Source of the DNA: Tabrizicola sp.
GTDB taxonomy: Bacteria > Pseudomonadota > Alphaproteobacteria > Rhodobacterales > Rhodobacteraceae
Reading direction: 5' to 3'
NCBI GenBank assembly: GCA_025458105.1
Contig: JALOTD010000032.1
Span: 1-41,620 of the forward strand
DNA: 41,620 nt
The notes below the pieces were generated by a model. That model searched no databases. It was given only the letters and a program-made list of their open reading frames with translations, and was not told where the DNA came from. This document shows, in pieces, positions 19,074-27,409 of this stretch. A program made the translations under genes and the position numbers. The number at the start of each line of letters is the position of its first letter. Position 1 is the first letter of the stretch.

Positions 19074-19909
19074 GCGACCCGCTTTCGCGGATTGCCGAAG
19101 CGCTGGAGCGGCTGGCCCCGGCGCCGATGGCGGCCCCCGATTTCGCGGCCGAGGCCTTTGTCTGGCACACTGCGCCTGACCGGCTGGAGCCGGTGGCACG
19201 GGTTTCTCGTGTGGATATCGGTCTTCTGGTCGGCGTGAACCGGTCGCGTGACACGCTTCTGGAGAACACCCGGCACTTCGCGGCCGGCTTGCCTGCGAAC
19301 AATGCGCTTCTGTGGGGCGCGCGGGGGATGGGGAAATCCTCCCTGGTCAAGGCGGTGCATGCCAAGGTGCGGGCCGAGGGGTTTGATCTGAAGATCGTGG
19401 AGTTGAGCCGCGAGGATCTGCCCAGCGTGCAGCGTCTGCTTCAGCATCTGCGCGCCTCGGCGCATCGGTTCTTGCTGTTCTGCGATGACCTGTCCTTCAG
19501 CCATGACGACCAGCATTACAAGAGCCTGAAGGCGGTGCTGGACGGCGGCATCGAGGGGCGGCCGGAGAATGTGCTGTTCTATGCGACCTCCAATCGCCGC
19601 CATCTGATGCCGCGCGACATGATCGAGAACGAGCGGTCCACCGCCATCAACCCCGGCGAGGCGGTGGAGGAGAAGGTGTCCCTGTCCGACCGCTTTGGCC
19701 TGTGGCTGGGCTTCCACCCCTGCGACCAGGACGAATATCTGCAGATGATCCGTGGCTATTGCGCGGCCTATGGCGTCACGGTGCCCGACGAGCGGCTGCA
19801 TGCCGAGGCGGTTGAGTGGCAGGCGACGCGGGGGGCGCGGTCGGGGCGTGTGGCCTGGCAGTTCTTCTGCGACCTTGCGGCGCGGGAAGGCGTGCGGATC
19901 GGTGCCTGA
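19070..19909 (+). CDS. DUF815-type AAA ATPase
   Basis: A 279-residue P-loop ATPase of the DUF815 family. The Walker A motif is LLWGARGMGKSSLVKAV and the Walker B is FLLFCDDLSFSHDD. The sensor region is VLFYATSNRRHLMPRD, followed by the family pattern MIENERSTAINPGEAVEEK and SDRFGLWLGFH. The function of the family is not established to my knowledge. The start is GTG at 19070, overlapping the tatC stop, because the protein begins SDPLSRIAEALERLAP in frame there. The overlap places it in the tat operon, so a role linked to envelope export is possible but unproven. Confidence 0.87.
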   Translation: MSDPLSRIAEALERLAPAPMAAPDFAAEAFVWHTAPDRLEPVARVSRVDIGLLVGVNRSRDTLLENTRHFAAGLPANNALLWGARGMGKSSLVKAVHAKVRAEGFDLKIVELSREDLPSVQRLLQHLRASAHRFLLFCDDLSFSHDDQHYKSLKAVLDGGIEGRPENVLFYATSNRRHLMPRDMIENERSTAINPGEAVEEKVSLSDRFGLWLGFHPCDQDEYLQMIRGYCAAYGVTVPDERLHAEAVEWQATRGARSGRVAWQFFCDLAAREGVRIGA

Positions 19910-19961
19910 CACGGGACTTTCGCTTGAAATCCTGCGCGTCCCGGCCTAGCTGGCAGCGATC

Positions 19962-21242
19962 ATGTGGACCGAAATCCTTGTCATCCTGGCTTTGATCGTT
20001 CTGAACGGCGTCCTTGCCATGTCGGAGCTGGCGATCGTCAGCGCCCGCCCGGCCCGCCTGAAACCGCTGGAAGGCAAGAGCCGGGGCGCGCGGATGGCTT
20101 TGCGGCTGGGCGAGGATCCGGGGCGGTTCCTGTCCACGGTGCAGATCGGGATCACGGCGGTGGGCATCCTGTCGGGCGCCCTGTCGGGGGCGACCCTGGG
20201 CCTGCGGCTGCAGGGCTGGCTGGTGGCGCAAGGGGTGGATGCGGATTGGGCGGCCACTCTGGGCGTGGGCGGCGTGGTCGTGGCGATCACCTATGTCAGC
20301 CTGATCATCGGCGAGCTGGTTCCGAAGCAACTGGCGCTGCGCAACGCGGAAGGCGTGGCAATCCGCATGGCGCCTGCGATGATGCTTCTATCGGTGGTGG
20401 GCGCGCCCATCGTCTGGCTTCTGGACCGGTCGGGCAAGGCGGTGCTGTGGCTTCTGGGCCAGCGCGGGGTCAGCGAGAACCGGGTGACGGAAGAAGAAGT
20501 CCACGTGCTGTTGGCCGAGGCGCATGAGGGCGGAGTGCTGGAGACCGAAGAGCGCGAGATGATCACCGGGGTCATGCGGCTTTCGGACCGGACGGCGCGG
20601 GCGCTGATGACGCCCCGGCACGAGGTCGAGATGCTGCCGCTGGAGGCCACAGGCGCCGAAGCCGTCGCGGCGGTCCGCAAGGTGGTCCGGCCGCGGATGC
20701 CGGTTGCGGACGCCAATGGCGAAGTGGTGGGGATCGTGCTTCTGGCCGATGCGTTTCAGGCGGTGTCACGGCGCGAGACTCTGGATCTGCGTGCACTTTT
20801 GAAGGACGTTCCGGTTGTTTCTGACCGAGCCGAAGCCCTGGACGTTCTGGAGGTCCTGCAGAAGTCGGACCACCACCTTGCACTGGTCTATGACGAATAC
20901 GGCCATTTCGAAGGGATCATCACCAGCGGCGACGTGTTGGCGGCGATTACTGGAAGCGTGGCGGCGAGCGATGCGGATGAGCCGGCGATGGTCAGTCGCG
21001 GTGATGGAAGCTGGCTGGTGGCAGGCTGGATGCCGGTGGATGAGTTCTGCGACCGACTTGACCTGCCGCGCGAAATGGCCGGGGATTATGACACGGTCGC
21101 GGGACTGGTCCTGCACCAGTTGGGACGAATTCCCGAACTGGGCGACCGGTTCTCTGCCGAAGACTGCAGTTTTGAAGTGATCGACCTGGATGGCCGCCGG
21201 ATCGACAAGGTGCTGGTGACCCGACAAAGCTATCAGGGCTAG
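19962..21242 (+). CDS. CNNM/CorC-type membrane protein with CBS domains (hemolysin family)
   Basis: Integral membrane protein of 426 residues. The N-terminal CNNM domain (about residues 1-190) has membrane helices such as EILVILALIVLNGVLAMSEL, the LSTVQIGITAVGILSGALSG helix, and IIGELVPKQLALRNAE. The cytoplasmic part has two CBS domains (about residues 205-330), with RALMTPRHEVEMLP and SDHHLALVYDEYGHFEGIIT. The C-terminal CorC_HlyC domain (about 345-420) contains GWMPVDEFCDRL and DTVAGLVLHQLGRIPELGD. Family members are linked to magnesium or other divalent cation handling; the hemolysin name is historical. It follows the ATPase by 52 bases on the same strand. Confidence 0.92.
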   Translation: MWTEILVILALIVLNGVLAMSELAIVSARPARLKPLEGKSRGARMALRLGEDPGRFLSTVQIGITAVGILSGALSGATLGLRLQGWLVAQGVDADWAATLGVGGVVVAITYVSLIIGELVPKQLALRNAEGVAIRMAPAMMLLSVVGAPIVWLLDRSGKAVLWLLGQRGVSENRVTEEEVHVLLAEAHEGGVLETEEREMITGVMRLSDRTARALMTPRHEVEMLPLEATGAEAVAAVRKVVRPRMPVADANGEVVGIVLLADAFQAVSRRETLDLRALLKDVPVVSDRAEALDVLEVLQKSDHHLALVYDEYGHFEGIITSGDVLAAITGSVAASDADEPAMVSRGDGSWLVAGWMPVDEFCDRLDLPREMAGDYDTVAGLVLHQLGRIPELGDRFSAEDCSFEVIDLDGRRIDKVLVTRQSYQG

Positions 21243-21311
21243 CCGGAGCCCCACGTTCGACGAAAGTGGGCAATCGCGATCCTTCGTCGGAAAGAAGCGG
21301 GTATCAGACCG

Positions 21312-22472
21312 TTATTGCAGGTAGGTCATCGGATCGAAGCTTTCCTTCGACGTGTTGCGGACCTCGAAATGCAGGAAGGCCGGGTCGCCCGCGGCAACTT
21401 TGCCGATTTCCTGTCCGCGGCTGACCTTGTCGCCCTTCTTCACCGACACACCGCTGACGCCCACATAGACGGTCAGAAGGTTGCCCGCATGGCGCAGGAT
21501 GACGATGCCCTTGCCGTTCGTGTCGGCTGAAATGACCGTGACTGAACCGGCATCGGCGGCCTTGACCGGCGTGCCCGCCGGGGCGGCAATGTCGATGCCC
21601 TGGTTCGACTTGCGGTCGTAGCCGCGGATGATCTTGCCTGACACTGGCATGACCATCTTGGCGGCAGAGGCCGCCGTGGCCTGGTCGCCCAGATCGGGCG
21701 AGGGCGGGGTGGCCTTCGGTTTGGTGCCAGCGGCTTCGGTGGTTTCGTCGGGTAGCGGTTTCGCAGCCGAGGGCGGCTCTGGCGTCGGACTGCCGGTGCC
21801 GGGGGGCGTCGGTTCGGGTTCCGGGTTCGGGGCGGGGCCGGTCGCGATCGGGATGATGAGGGTCTGGCCTTCGCGGACCGCCATGTCGGCCCCGAGCTGG
21901 TTCCAGTCCGCCAGCGCCTTGGCCGAGACATTGTAGGTCCGCGCGATGGTGAAGGCGGTCTCGCCCCGCGCGACACGGTGGGTCAACGGCTGGCCCGGGA
22001 CGGCTTTGGCCGGGGCTGGGCTTGCCGAGGGGCCCACTTCATCCAGCGCGGTGGTGGCGATGGCCGCCACGTCGACCGAGCCGCCGCCGCTGACGGGCAG
22101 GGTGGCCGGTTGCGGCGTTGCCGAGACGCGGGCGGGCAGGAGCAGAAGCTCGCCGTCGCGAAGCGGGTCGGTGGCGCGAAGCGCATTGGTGCGGGCCAGC
22201 TCTTCGGCGTTGAGACCCAGGCGCCCCGCCATGGAGGCAACCGTGTCACCGCGCCGGGCGGTGGCCAGCTGATAATCGGGGTAGGAGAGGATGCCGTTAG
22301 CGTCGGGTGTCGGGGCGGCTGCAGTCGCCTGACGGGCGGCAGCCGATGTGTCGCCACCGCCGGCGCGCAGGTCCCAGTCGAGATTACCGGTGTTCACGCA
22401 TGCCGAAAGAGCAAGTGCGCTTGCCCCGAGCACCATCGACGTCCGCAGCCCGCCCAAGGAAACCAGCATCAC
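21312..22472 (-). CDS. LysM/M23 peptidase-domain lipoprotein (NlpD/EnvC type)
   Basis: Envelope protein of 386 residues. The N-terminal lipoprotein signal has the lipobox LSAC (cysteine at about residue 25). Two LysM peptidoglycan-binding domains follow (starting QLATARRGDTVASMAGRLGL and THRVARGETAFTIARTYNV). A Pro/Glu/Thr-rich linker leads to a C-terminal M23 domain from about residue 290 (MPVSGKIIRGYDRKSNQGID). The catalytic HxH-type zinc pattern seems incomplete: NQGIDIAAPAG and AFLHFEVR are present, but the first zinc histidine (usual H in G-x-H-x-x-x-D) is replaced. It is probably an amidase activator rather than a peptidase. It lies 52 bases after pcm. Confidence 0.9.
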   Translation of the reverse strand: MMLVSLGGLRTSMVLGASALALSACVNTGNLDWDLRAGGGDTSAAARQATAAAPTPDANGILSYPDYQLATARRGDTVASMAGRLGLNAEELARTNALRATDPLRDGELLLLPARVSATPQPATLPVSGGGSVDVAAIATTALDEVGPSASPAPAKAVPGQPLTHRVARGETAFTIARTYNVSAKALADWNQLGADMAVREGQTLIIPIATGPAPNPEPEPTPPGTGSPTPEPPSAAKPLPDETTEAAGTKPKATPPSPDLGDQATAASAAKMVMPVSGKIIRGYDRKSNQGIDIAAPAGTPVKAADAGSVTVISADTNGKGIVILRHAGNLLTVYVGVSGVSVKKGDKVSRGQEIGKVAAGDPAFLHFEVRNTSKESFDPMTYLQ

Positions 22473-22524
22473 ACCTGCCCCACTCTTGCCTTGCCCAGGT
22501 GACCCCTGGATCTGGGCCTTGATT

Positions 22525-23196
22525 CTACTCGGACCCGAGGCCCTCTACCAGAGGTACAAAGCGCACTGGGCGAAGTTCTTCATAATCAAATCCGCGTGCG
22601 CTGCGGGTGACCTTGATCAGGCTTTGCACCGCGTCTGATTGGCCCACGGGCAGGACCATTATCCCGCCGGGTTTCAGCTGTTCAAGCAGGGGGCCGGGAG
22701 GGTCTTCGGCGGCGGCGGTGACGAGGATGCGGTCGAAGGGGCCCTGGTCTGGCAGGCCGAAGGACCCGTCCGCAGTGATCGTGGTGATGTTCGGGATGTC
22801 GAGCTGGCGGAAGAGGTCGGCGGCGTCGCGGGTCAGGCGGCGATAGCGGTCGACGGTGTAGACCCGGCGGGCAAGGTGCGACAGGATCGCGGCCTGGTAG
22901 CCGGAGCCGGTGCCGACCTCCAAGACCGTGTCGCGGGGGTTGACGGCAAGGGCCTGGGTCATCAGGCCCACGACCGAGGGCTGGCTGATCGTCTGGCCGC
23001 AAGCGATGGGAAGGGGCATGTCCTCGTACGCGCGGTCAGAGAAGGTGCCGCGGACGAACAGGCCACGGTCGACCTTTTCCATCGCGGTGAGGACCCGTGT
23101 GTCTGTCACGCCGCGCGAGCGCAGGGCAAAGAGAAAGCGCATCTTGCGTTCGGCAAGCGTGTCGGAGGTGTCATCATCCTCCGGCCCCTGGGTCAT
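22525..23196 (-). CDS. pcm: Protein-L-isoaspartate O-methyltransferase
   Basis: SAM-dependent repair enzyme that methylates isoaspartyl residues in damaged proteins. Motifs in the 223-residue protein are [17 protein letters not shown] (substrate loop with the conserved serine), SAM motif [26 protein letters not shown], and the C-terminal [10 protein letters not shown]. Its ATG overlaps the surE stop (ATGA), so translation is coupled. The order surE-pcm-nlpD-like is widely conserved in proteobacteria. Confidence 0.95.
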   Translation of the reverse strand: MTQGPEDDDTSDTLAERKMRFLFALRSRGVTDTRVLTAMEKVDRGLFVRGTFSDRAYEDMPLPIACGQTISQPSVVGLMTQALAVNPRDTVLEVGTGSGYQAAILSHLARRVYTVDRYRRLTRDAADLFRQLDIPNITTITADGSFGLPDQGPFDRILVTAAAEDPPGPLLEQLKPGGIMVLPVGQSDAVQSLIKVTRSARGFDYEELRPVRFVPLVEGLGSE

Positions 23197-23978
23197 GCGA
23201 GCCGCGCCTCAAGATCAGAGAGGAGGTCATGCGCAGTCAGGTCGGCGCGCATCGGCGTGATGGAGATGTAGCCGTCGAGGTTCACGGCAGCGTCCGATCC
23301 GGGCAGGGTGGGCGTGTGCTGGTGCCCGCCCTTGATCCACAGGAACTTGCGGCCCGAGGGGGACTGGTGCGGTTCCACGCTGAAGGCGGTGTCGCGGCGG
23401 AAGCCCTGGGGAGCGACCTTCATGCCAAGGGTTGCCTTGGCCGAGAGCGGCGGGAAGTTCACGTTGTAGAACACGCGGTAGTCGTCTTCGGTCCACAGGC
23501 CCTTGTCGAGAAGCGCGCGGACGACGGTGGCGCCGTGGATGCGGGCGGCCTCAAAAGGGTCCGCCAGCCTGGCGTTGTCGGGGCCGAAGAACTGCGAAAG
23601 GGCAATGGCCGGGACGCCCTGCAGCGCCGCCTCCATCGCGCCGCCGATCGTGCCGGAGTAAAGCACGTTCTCGGCTGCGTTGTTGCCCCGGTTGACGCCG
23701 GACAGCACCAGATCGGGCTTTGCCCCGTCAAGCACGTCGTAGATCGCAGCCAGTACGCAATCGGCAGGGCTGCCCTCGGCGGCAAAGCGTCTTGGCCCGA
23801 GTTCGGCGATCATCATCGGGTGGGTATAGCTGATGCAATGCGCAACGCCCGACTGTTCGAAGGCGGGGGCGACGGTCCAGACCTCTCCGTTCGGACCGGC
23901 GACAGTCTGGGCGATCTCGGTCAGCACTTCAAGGCCCGGGGCGTTGATGCCATCGTCATTGGTGATCAGGATGCGCAT
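23193..23978 (-). CDS. surE: 5'/3'-nucleotidase SurE
   Basis: Metal-dependent phosphatase acting on nucleoside monophosphates. The 261-residue protein begins [15 protein letters not shown] with the metal-binding aspartate pair, and then has [15 protein letters not shown] and [20 protein letters not shown] with the conserved SGxNxG motif. The C-terminal swapped region includes [11 protein letters not shown] and the end [17 protein letters not shown]. It is the first gene of the surE-pcm-nlpD-like block and faces the amino acid transporter operon across a 126-base divergent intergenic region. Confidence 0.95.
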   Translation of the reverse strand: MRILITNDDGINAPGLEVLTEIAQTVAGPNGEVWTVAPAFEQSGVAHCISYTHPMMIAELGPRRFAAEGSPADCVLAAIYDVLDGAKPDLVLSGVNRGNNAAENVLYSGTIGGAMEAALQGVPAIALSQFFGPDNARLADPFEAARIHGATVVRALLDKGLWTEDDYRVFYNVNFPPLSAKATLGMKVAPQGFRRDTAFSVEPHQSPSGRKFLWIKGGHQHTPTLPGSDAAVNLDGYISITPMRADLTAHDLLSDLEARLA

Positions 23979-24104
23979 GGGTCCCCCGTGTCCGCCTTCT
24001 GATTAGACGACCCGCCCCGGCCCTTCAAGGCGCGACGCCCTAGCCGCAAGGAAAGACTTGCGCGGGGGGGAATTGCACGGTCAGATAACAGGAGTGGGGG
24101 GCGC

Positions 24105-24869
24105 ATGGCCACAGACAGACCAGAGGCGATCCGGGTCGAGGACCTGCACAAGAGTTTCGGCACGCATCAGGTGCTGAAGGGCGTGTCGCTGACCGCGAAC
24201 GAGGGCGATGTGGTGGCGATCATCGGCGGGTCGGGGTCCGGCAAATCGACCATGCTGCGCTGCATCAACTTTCTTGAGACGCCTACGGCGGGACGGATCA
24301 GCGTGGCCGGGGAAGCGGTGGCGATGAAGGCGGACGGCTCGCCCGCCGACCGCCGGCAGATCGAGCGTATCCGGCAGTCTTTGGGCATGGTTTTCCAGTC
24401 GTTCAACCTGTGGACACACCGGACAGTGCTTGAGAACCTGATCGAGGTACCGGTGCATGTGCTGAAATGCCCCAAGGACGAGGCCGTGGCGCGGGCGCGC
24501 AAGCTTCTGGCGCGGGTGGGGCTGGCCGAGAAGGAGGGCGCATACCCTGCCTTCATGTCCGGCGGTCAGCAGCAGCGCGCGGCGATTGCGCGGGCCTTGT
24601 GCATGGAGCCCAAAGCGATGCTGTTCGACGAACCGACATCGGCGCTGGACCCGGAGCTGGTGGGCGAGGTCTTGCAGGTGATCCGGGGGCTGGCCGACGA
24701 GGGCCGCACGATGATCCTGGTCACGCACGAGATGAAGTTCGCGCGCGAGGTCGCCAGTCACGTGATCTATCTGCACAACGGCCAGATCGAGGAGCAGGGA
24801 CCGCCTGACCAGCTGTTTGGTGCGCCCAAATCCGAACGGCTGAAACAGTTTCTCAAATCCGTCGCGTGA
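24105..24869 (+). CDS. Polar amino acid ABC transporter ATP-binding protein
   Basis: ATPase of a HisP/GlnQ-type (PAAT family) importer. The 254-residue protein shows Walker A IIGGSGSGKSTMLRC, Q-loop VFQSFNLWTHRTVLEN, signature MSGGQQQRAAIARAL, Walker B AMLFDEPTSALDPELVGEV, and H-loop LVTHEMKFAREV. It is the first gene of a complete transporter set (ATPase, binding protein, two permeases). The ATG at 24105 follows a stretch rich in G. The stop is 35 bases before the binding-protein start. The family points to basic or polar amino acids or opine-like compounds; the exact substrate is unclear. Confidence 0.93.
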   Translation: MATDRPEAIRVEDLHKSFGTHQVLKGVSLTANEGDVVAIIGGSGSGKSTMLRCINFLETPTAGRISVAGEAVAMKADGSPADRRQIERIRQSLGMVFQSFNLWTHRTVLENLIEVPVHVLKCPKDEAVARARKLLARVGLAEKEGAYPAFMSGGQQQRAAIARALCMEPKAMLFDEPTSALDPELVGEVLQVIRGLADEGRTMILVTHEMKFAREVASHVIYLHNGQIEEQGPPDQLFGAPKSERLKQFLKSVA

Positions 24870-24904
24870 ACAGACGGAAATCAACCCAGCAAGGAGACAT
24901 CGCC

Positions 24905-25672
24905 ATGAAAATCAAATCCCTCGCCGCCGCGCTGATGCTGATGGCCGCGCCAGTGGCCGCGCAGGAGGTGAAGGTCGGCATCGCTGCCGAGCCCTATCCG
25001 CCCTTTGCGAGCCCCGATGCATCCGGCAACTGGGTCGGCTGGGAGGTTGAAATCATCAACGCGGTCTGTGCTGCGGCGGAGATGCAGTGCGTCATCACTC
25101 CCGTGGCCTGGGACGGGATCATCCCCTCGCTGACCTCGGGCCAGATCGATGCCATCATGGCCTCGATGTCGATCACCGAAGAGCGGTTGAAGACAATCGA
25201 TTTCAGCGACAAGTACTACAACACGCCGACCATGATCGCGACCGCAAAGGGCGCCGGGATCGCGCCGACGGCGGAAGGGCTGGCGGGTAAGATCATCGGC
25301 GTGCAGGTGGCCACGATCCACGAGGCCTATGTGAACAAGCATTTCGCGGGGACGGCGGCCGAGATCAAGGTCTACCAGACCCAGGACGAGGCGAACCAGG
25401 ATCTGGCGGCGGGCCGGATCGACGCGACGCAGGCGGACTCCATCGCGCTGGACGCGTTCATCGCCTCGGACGCCGGGGCCGCCTGCTGCGAGATCGCGGG
25501 AGCGGTGGCGGATGACCCGGAGGTGCTGGGTCTGGGCGTGGGTGTGGGCCTGCGCAAGGGTGAGGACGAGCTGAAGGCCAAGTTCAACGCAGGCATTGCC
25601 AAGATCCGCGAGGACGGGACCTACGACAAGATCACGGCCGGTTACTTCGCCTCGTCGATCTACGGCGAATGA
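24905..25672 (+). CDS. Polar amino acid ABC transporter substrate-binding protein
   Basis: Periplasmic SBP_bac_3 protein of 255 residues. A signal peptide (IKSLAAALMLMAAPVAAQ, cleavage after VAA or AQ) is followed by the mature start VKVGIAAEPYPPFASPD. The binding-fold landmarks are WVGWEVEIINAVCAAAEM, DAIMASMSITEERLKTIDFS, and the hinge QTQDEANQDLAAGRIDA. A Cys-Cys pair (AACCEIAG) is near residue 200. ATG at 24905 is chosen because AAGGAG lies ten bases upstream and the signal peptide starts there; an earlier in-frame codon at 24866 adds only polar residues. The resemblance is to arginine/ornithine/histidine or octopine-type binders. Confidence 0.93.
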   Translation: MKIKSLAAALMLMAAPVAAQEVKVGIAAEPYPPFASPDASGNWVGWEVEIINAVCAAAEMQCVITPVAWDGIIPSLTSGQIDAIMASMSITEERLKTIDFSDKYYNTPTMIATAKGAGIAPTAEGLAGKIIGVQVATIHEAYVNKHFAGTAAEIKVYQTQDEANQDLAAGRIDATQADSIALDAFIASDAGAACCEIAGAVADDPEVLGLGVGVGLRKGEDELKAKFNAGIAKIREDGTYDKITAGYFASSIYGE

Positions 25673-25845
25673 TCGCTGGCCCCATGGTGGCACCAGGTTT
25701 CCCGGCCCCGTCGCGGGTCGGGACGCCTGTTGAATGGAGCGCCTTGGCAGGCGCAAGCCTTTTGTCTCGCCTCTGGCCTGCGGCCAACCGGCTCGGGCGG
25801 CCTCTGGCGGGGATATTTGGGCAAAGATGAAAGGCTGAGGGTGGG
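25673..25845. other. Intergenic stretch inside the transporter operon with a Rhodobacteraceae-like GC-rich element
   Basis: This 173-base gap is unusually long within an otherwise compact ABC operon. It has no convincing gene. Its right part (about 25785-25832) reads as a GC-rich run with repeated GCCTCTGGC/GGCCTGCGGCC-like words, then a GGGGATATTTGGGCAAAG sequence and GATGAAAGG just before the permease start. I recall similar sequence blocks ahead of genes in other Rhodobacteraceae, but could not check. It may hold a processing site or hairpin that sets binding-protein levels apart from permease levels. Confidence 0.4.
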
Positions 25846-26577
25846 ATGGCAGGGGCGCTTCTGGCTTCGACCCTGGACCTTCTGGCGCTGAATCCGCCGG
25901 GCTGGGGGGCTACGCTTCTGTGGGGCCTGTGGCATTCGGTGCTGATTGCGGGCGGGGCATTTGTGCTTGGCCTGGGGATCGGCATTCTGGGGGCCTATGG
26001 CAAGCTATATGGCGGGCCGGTGACGAAGGACCTCTTGGCAATCTATACGACCGTGGTCCGGGCAGTGCCGGAGCTGATCCTGATCCTGATCCTGTATTTC
26101 GCGGTCACCGATGTGGTGAACCAGCTGCTGGTCGCCTTGGGCCGCGAGAAGGTGCAGATTTCGGGCGTGGCGGCAGGGATTGCCGTGCTGGGCGTTGTGC
26201 AGGGGGCCTATGCGACCGAGGTCTTGCGGGGCGCGATCCTGGCGGTGCCGGCGGGGCAGGTCGAGGCCGCGCGGGCGATGGGGATGTCGCCCCTGATGCT
26301 GGCGCGGCGGGTGACCTTGCCCTTGATGCTGGCGCTGGCCTTGCCGGGCCTGGCGAACCTGTGGCTGGTGGCGACGAAGGACACGGCGCTCCTGGCGGTG
26401 GTGGGCTTTGCGGAACTGACGCAGGCGACGCGGCAGGCGGCCTCAACCACCAAGGCGTTCTTCACGTTCTATGCGGCGGCAGGGGTGCTGTATCTGGCGG
26501 TGTCGATCCTGTCCTCGGTCCTGTTCGCCTGGGCGGAGCGGCGGGCGCGGCGTGGGCAAAGGTCGGTGTCGGGATGA
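25846..26577 (+). CDS. Polar amino acid ABC transporter permease (HisQ-like)
   Basis: Integral membrane permease of 243 residues with about five helices. The start has LLWGLWHSVLIAGGAFVLGLGIG, and the middle has VVRAVPELILILILYFAV, the typical R-x-x-P-E-L motif of PAAT permeases. The cytoplasmic EAA loop, which contacts the ATPase, is VEAARAMGMSPLMLARRVTL. The end has LFAWAERRARRGQ. The ATG at 25846 has GAGGGTGGG upstream. It overlaps the second permease by ATGA, so both are coupled. Confidence 0.92.
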   Translation: MAGALLASTLDLLALNPPGWGATLLWGLWHSVLIAGGAFVLGLGIGILGAYGKLYGGPVTKDLLAIYTTVVRAVPELILILILYFAVTDVVNQLLVALGREKVQISGVAAGIAVLGVVQGAYATEVLRGAILAVPAGQVEAARAMGMSPLMLARRVTLPLMLALALPGLANLWLVATKDTALLAVVGFAELTQATRQAASTTKAFFTFYAAAGVLYLAVSILSSVLFAWAERRARRGQRSVSG

Positions 26578-27353
26578 TCCGGGCGCTGATGATCCCCCGG
26601 CGGTTGGTGATGCTGGGCATTGTCCTGGTGATCGTGGCGCTGATTGCGGTCTATGGCCGCTGGGACTGGCTGGGGGAGCCGAAGTATCAGGCGCTGATCG
26701 TCCGGGGGATCGGGAACACGCTGATCCTTTTGGTCCTGACGATGGTGATTGGCATGGCACTGGCGATCCCGCTGGGGCTGGCGCAGGCGGTGGGGCCCTG
26801 GTGGCTGGCATACCCTGCGCGGGGGTTCTGCGGGCTGATCCGGGGGACGCCGCTGTTGCTGCAGCTGTTCCTCCTCTACTACGGGATCGGGAGCCTGTTT
26901 CCCGGCATTCCCGGCATCCGCGACAGCTGGGCCTGGCCGATCCTGCGCGACGCCTGGTATTACGCGATCCTCGGGCTGTCCCTGTCCGTCGCGGGCTATG
27001 AGGGTGAGGTGATGCGGGGCGCGTTCAAGGCGGTGCCGCATGGCCAGCTGGAGGCCGCGCGTGCGATGGGGATGCCGCGTTTCACCATCTTCCGGCGGAT
27101 CTGGTTGCCTCAGGCGCTGCACCGGGTGCTGCCGACGCTGGGCGGCGAGACGGTGCTGCAGCTGAAGGCGACGCCCCTGGTCGCGATGATCACGGTGGTC
27201 GACATCTATGCCGTGGCCAGCCGCGTGCGGTCAGAGACGCTGATCACCTATGAGCCGCTGATGCTGCTGGCCGTGGTCTACATGGCGATCACGGGGGTGA
27301 TCGTGCTGATCTTCCGCTGGTTCGAGGGCCGGGTGCCGCAGCGGACGGCGTGA
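26574..27353 (+). CDS. Polar amino acid ABC transporter permease (HisM-like)
   Basis: Second permease of the importer, 259 residues. Helices include LVMLGIVLVIVALIAVYG at the start and NTLILLVLTMVIGMALAIPL. The substrate-path motif is GLIRGTPLLLQLFLLYYGIG. The EAA loop is LEAARAMGMPRFTIFRRIWL and the end is VYMAITGVIVLIFRWFEG. The start ATG lies within the end of the previous permease. It is the last gene of the operon; a strong hairpin at 27354-27400 follows at once. Confidence 0.92.
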   Translation: MIRALMIPRRLVMLGIVLVIVALIAVYGRWDWLGEPKYQALIVRGIGNTLILLVLTMVIGMALAIPLGLAQAVGPWWLAYPARGFCGLIRGTPLLLQLFLLYYGIGSLFPGIPGIRDSWAWPILRDAWYYAILGLSLSVAGYEGEVMRGAFKAVPHGQLEAARAMGMPRFTIFRRIWLPQALHRVLPTLGGETVLQLKATPLVAMITVVDIYAVASRVRSETLITYEPLMLLAVVYMAITGVIVLIFRWFEGRVPQRTA

Positions 27354-27400
27354 CGCGTGCTGCGGAAAAGGGACATCCGGTTTTCCGCGCCAAGCACGCG
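27354..27400. terminator. Two-tier hairpin between the permease and the YiiX-like gene
   Basis: CGCGTGCT at 27354-27361 pairs with AGCACGCG at 27393-27400, and inside it GCGGAAAA (27362-27369) pairs with TTTTCCGC (27381-27388). The 47-base structure starts at the permease stop codon and lies ten bases from the end of the convergent gene. There is no T-run, so it is a hairpin terminator or transcript stabiliser of a less canonical kind. Confidence 0.65.
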
Positions 27401-27409
27401 GCTGCCGGT

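Noticed and set aside
19070-19909. Assigning the ATPase as a DnaA/Hda-like or IstB-like protein
   Set aside because: The pattern after Walker B (TSNRRHLMPRD, ENERSTAINPGEAVEEK) is that of the DUF815 family; no transposase or replication genes are adjacent.
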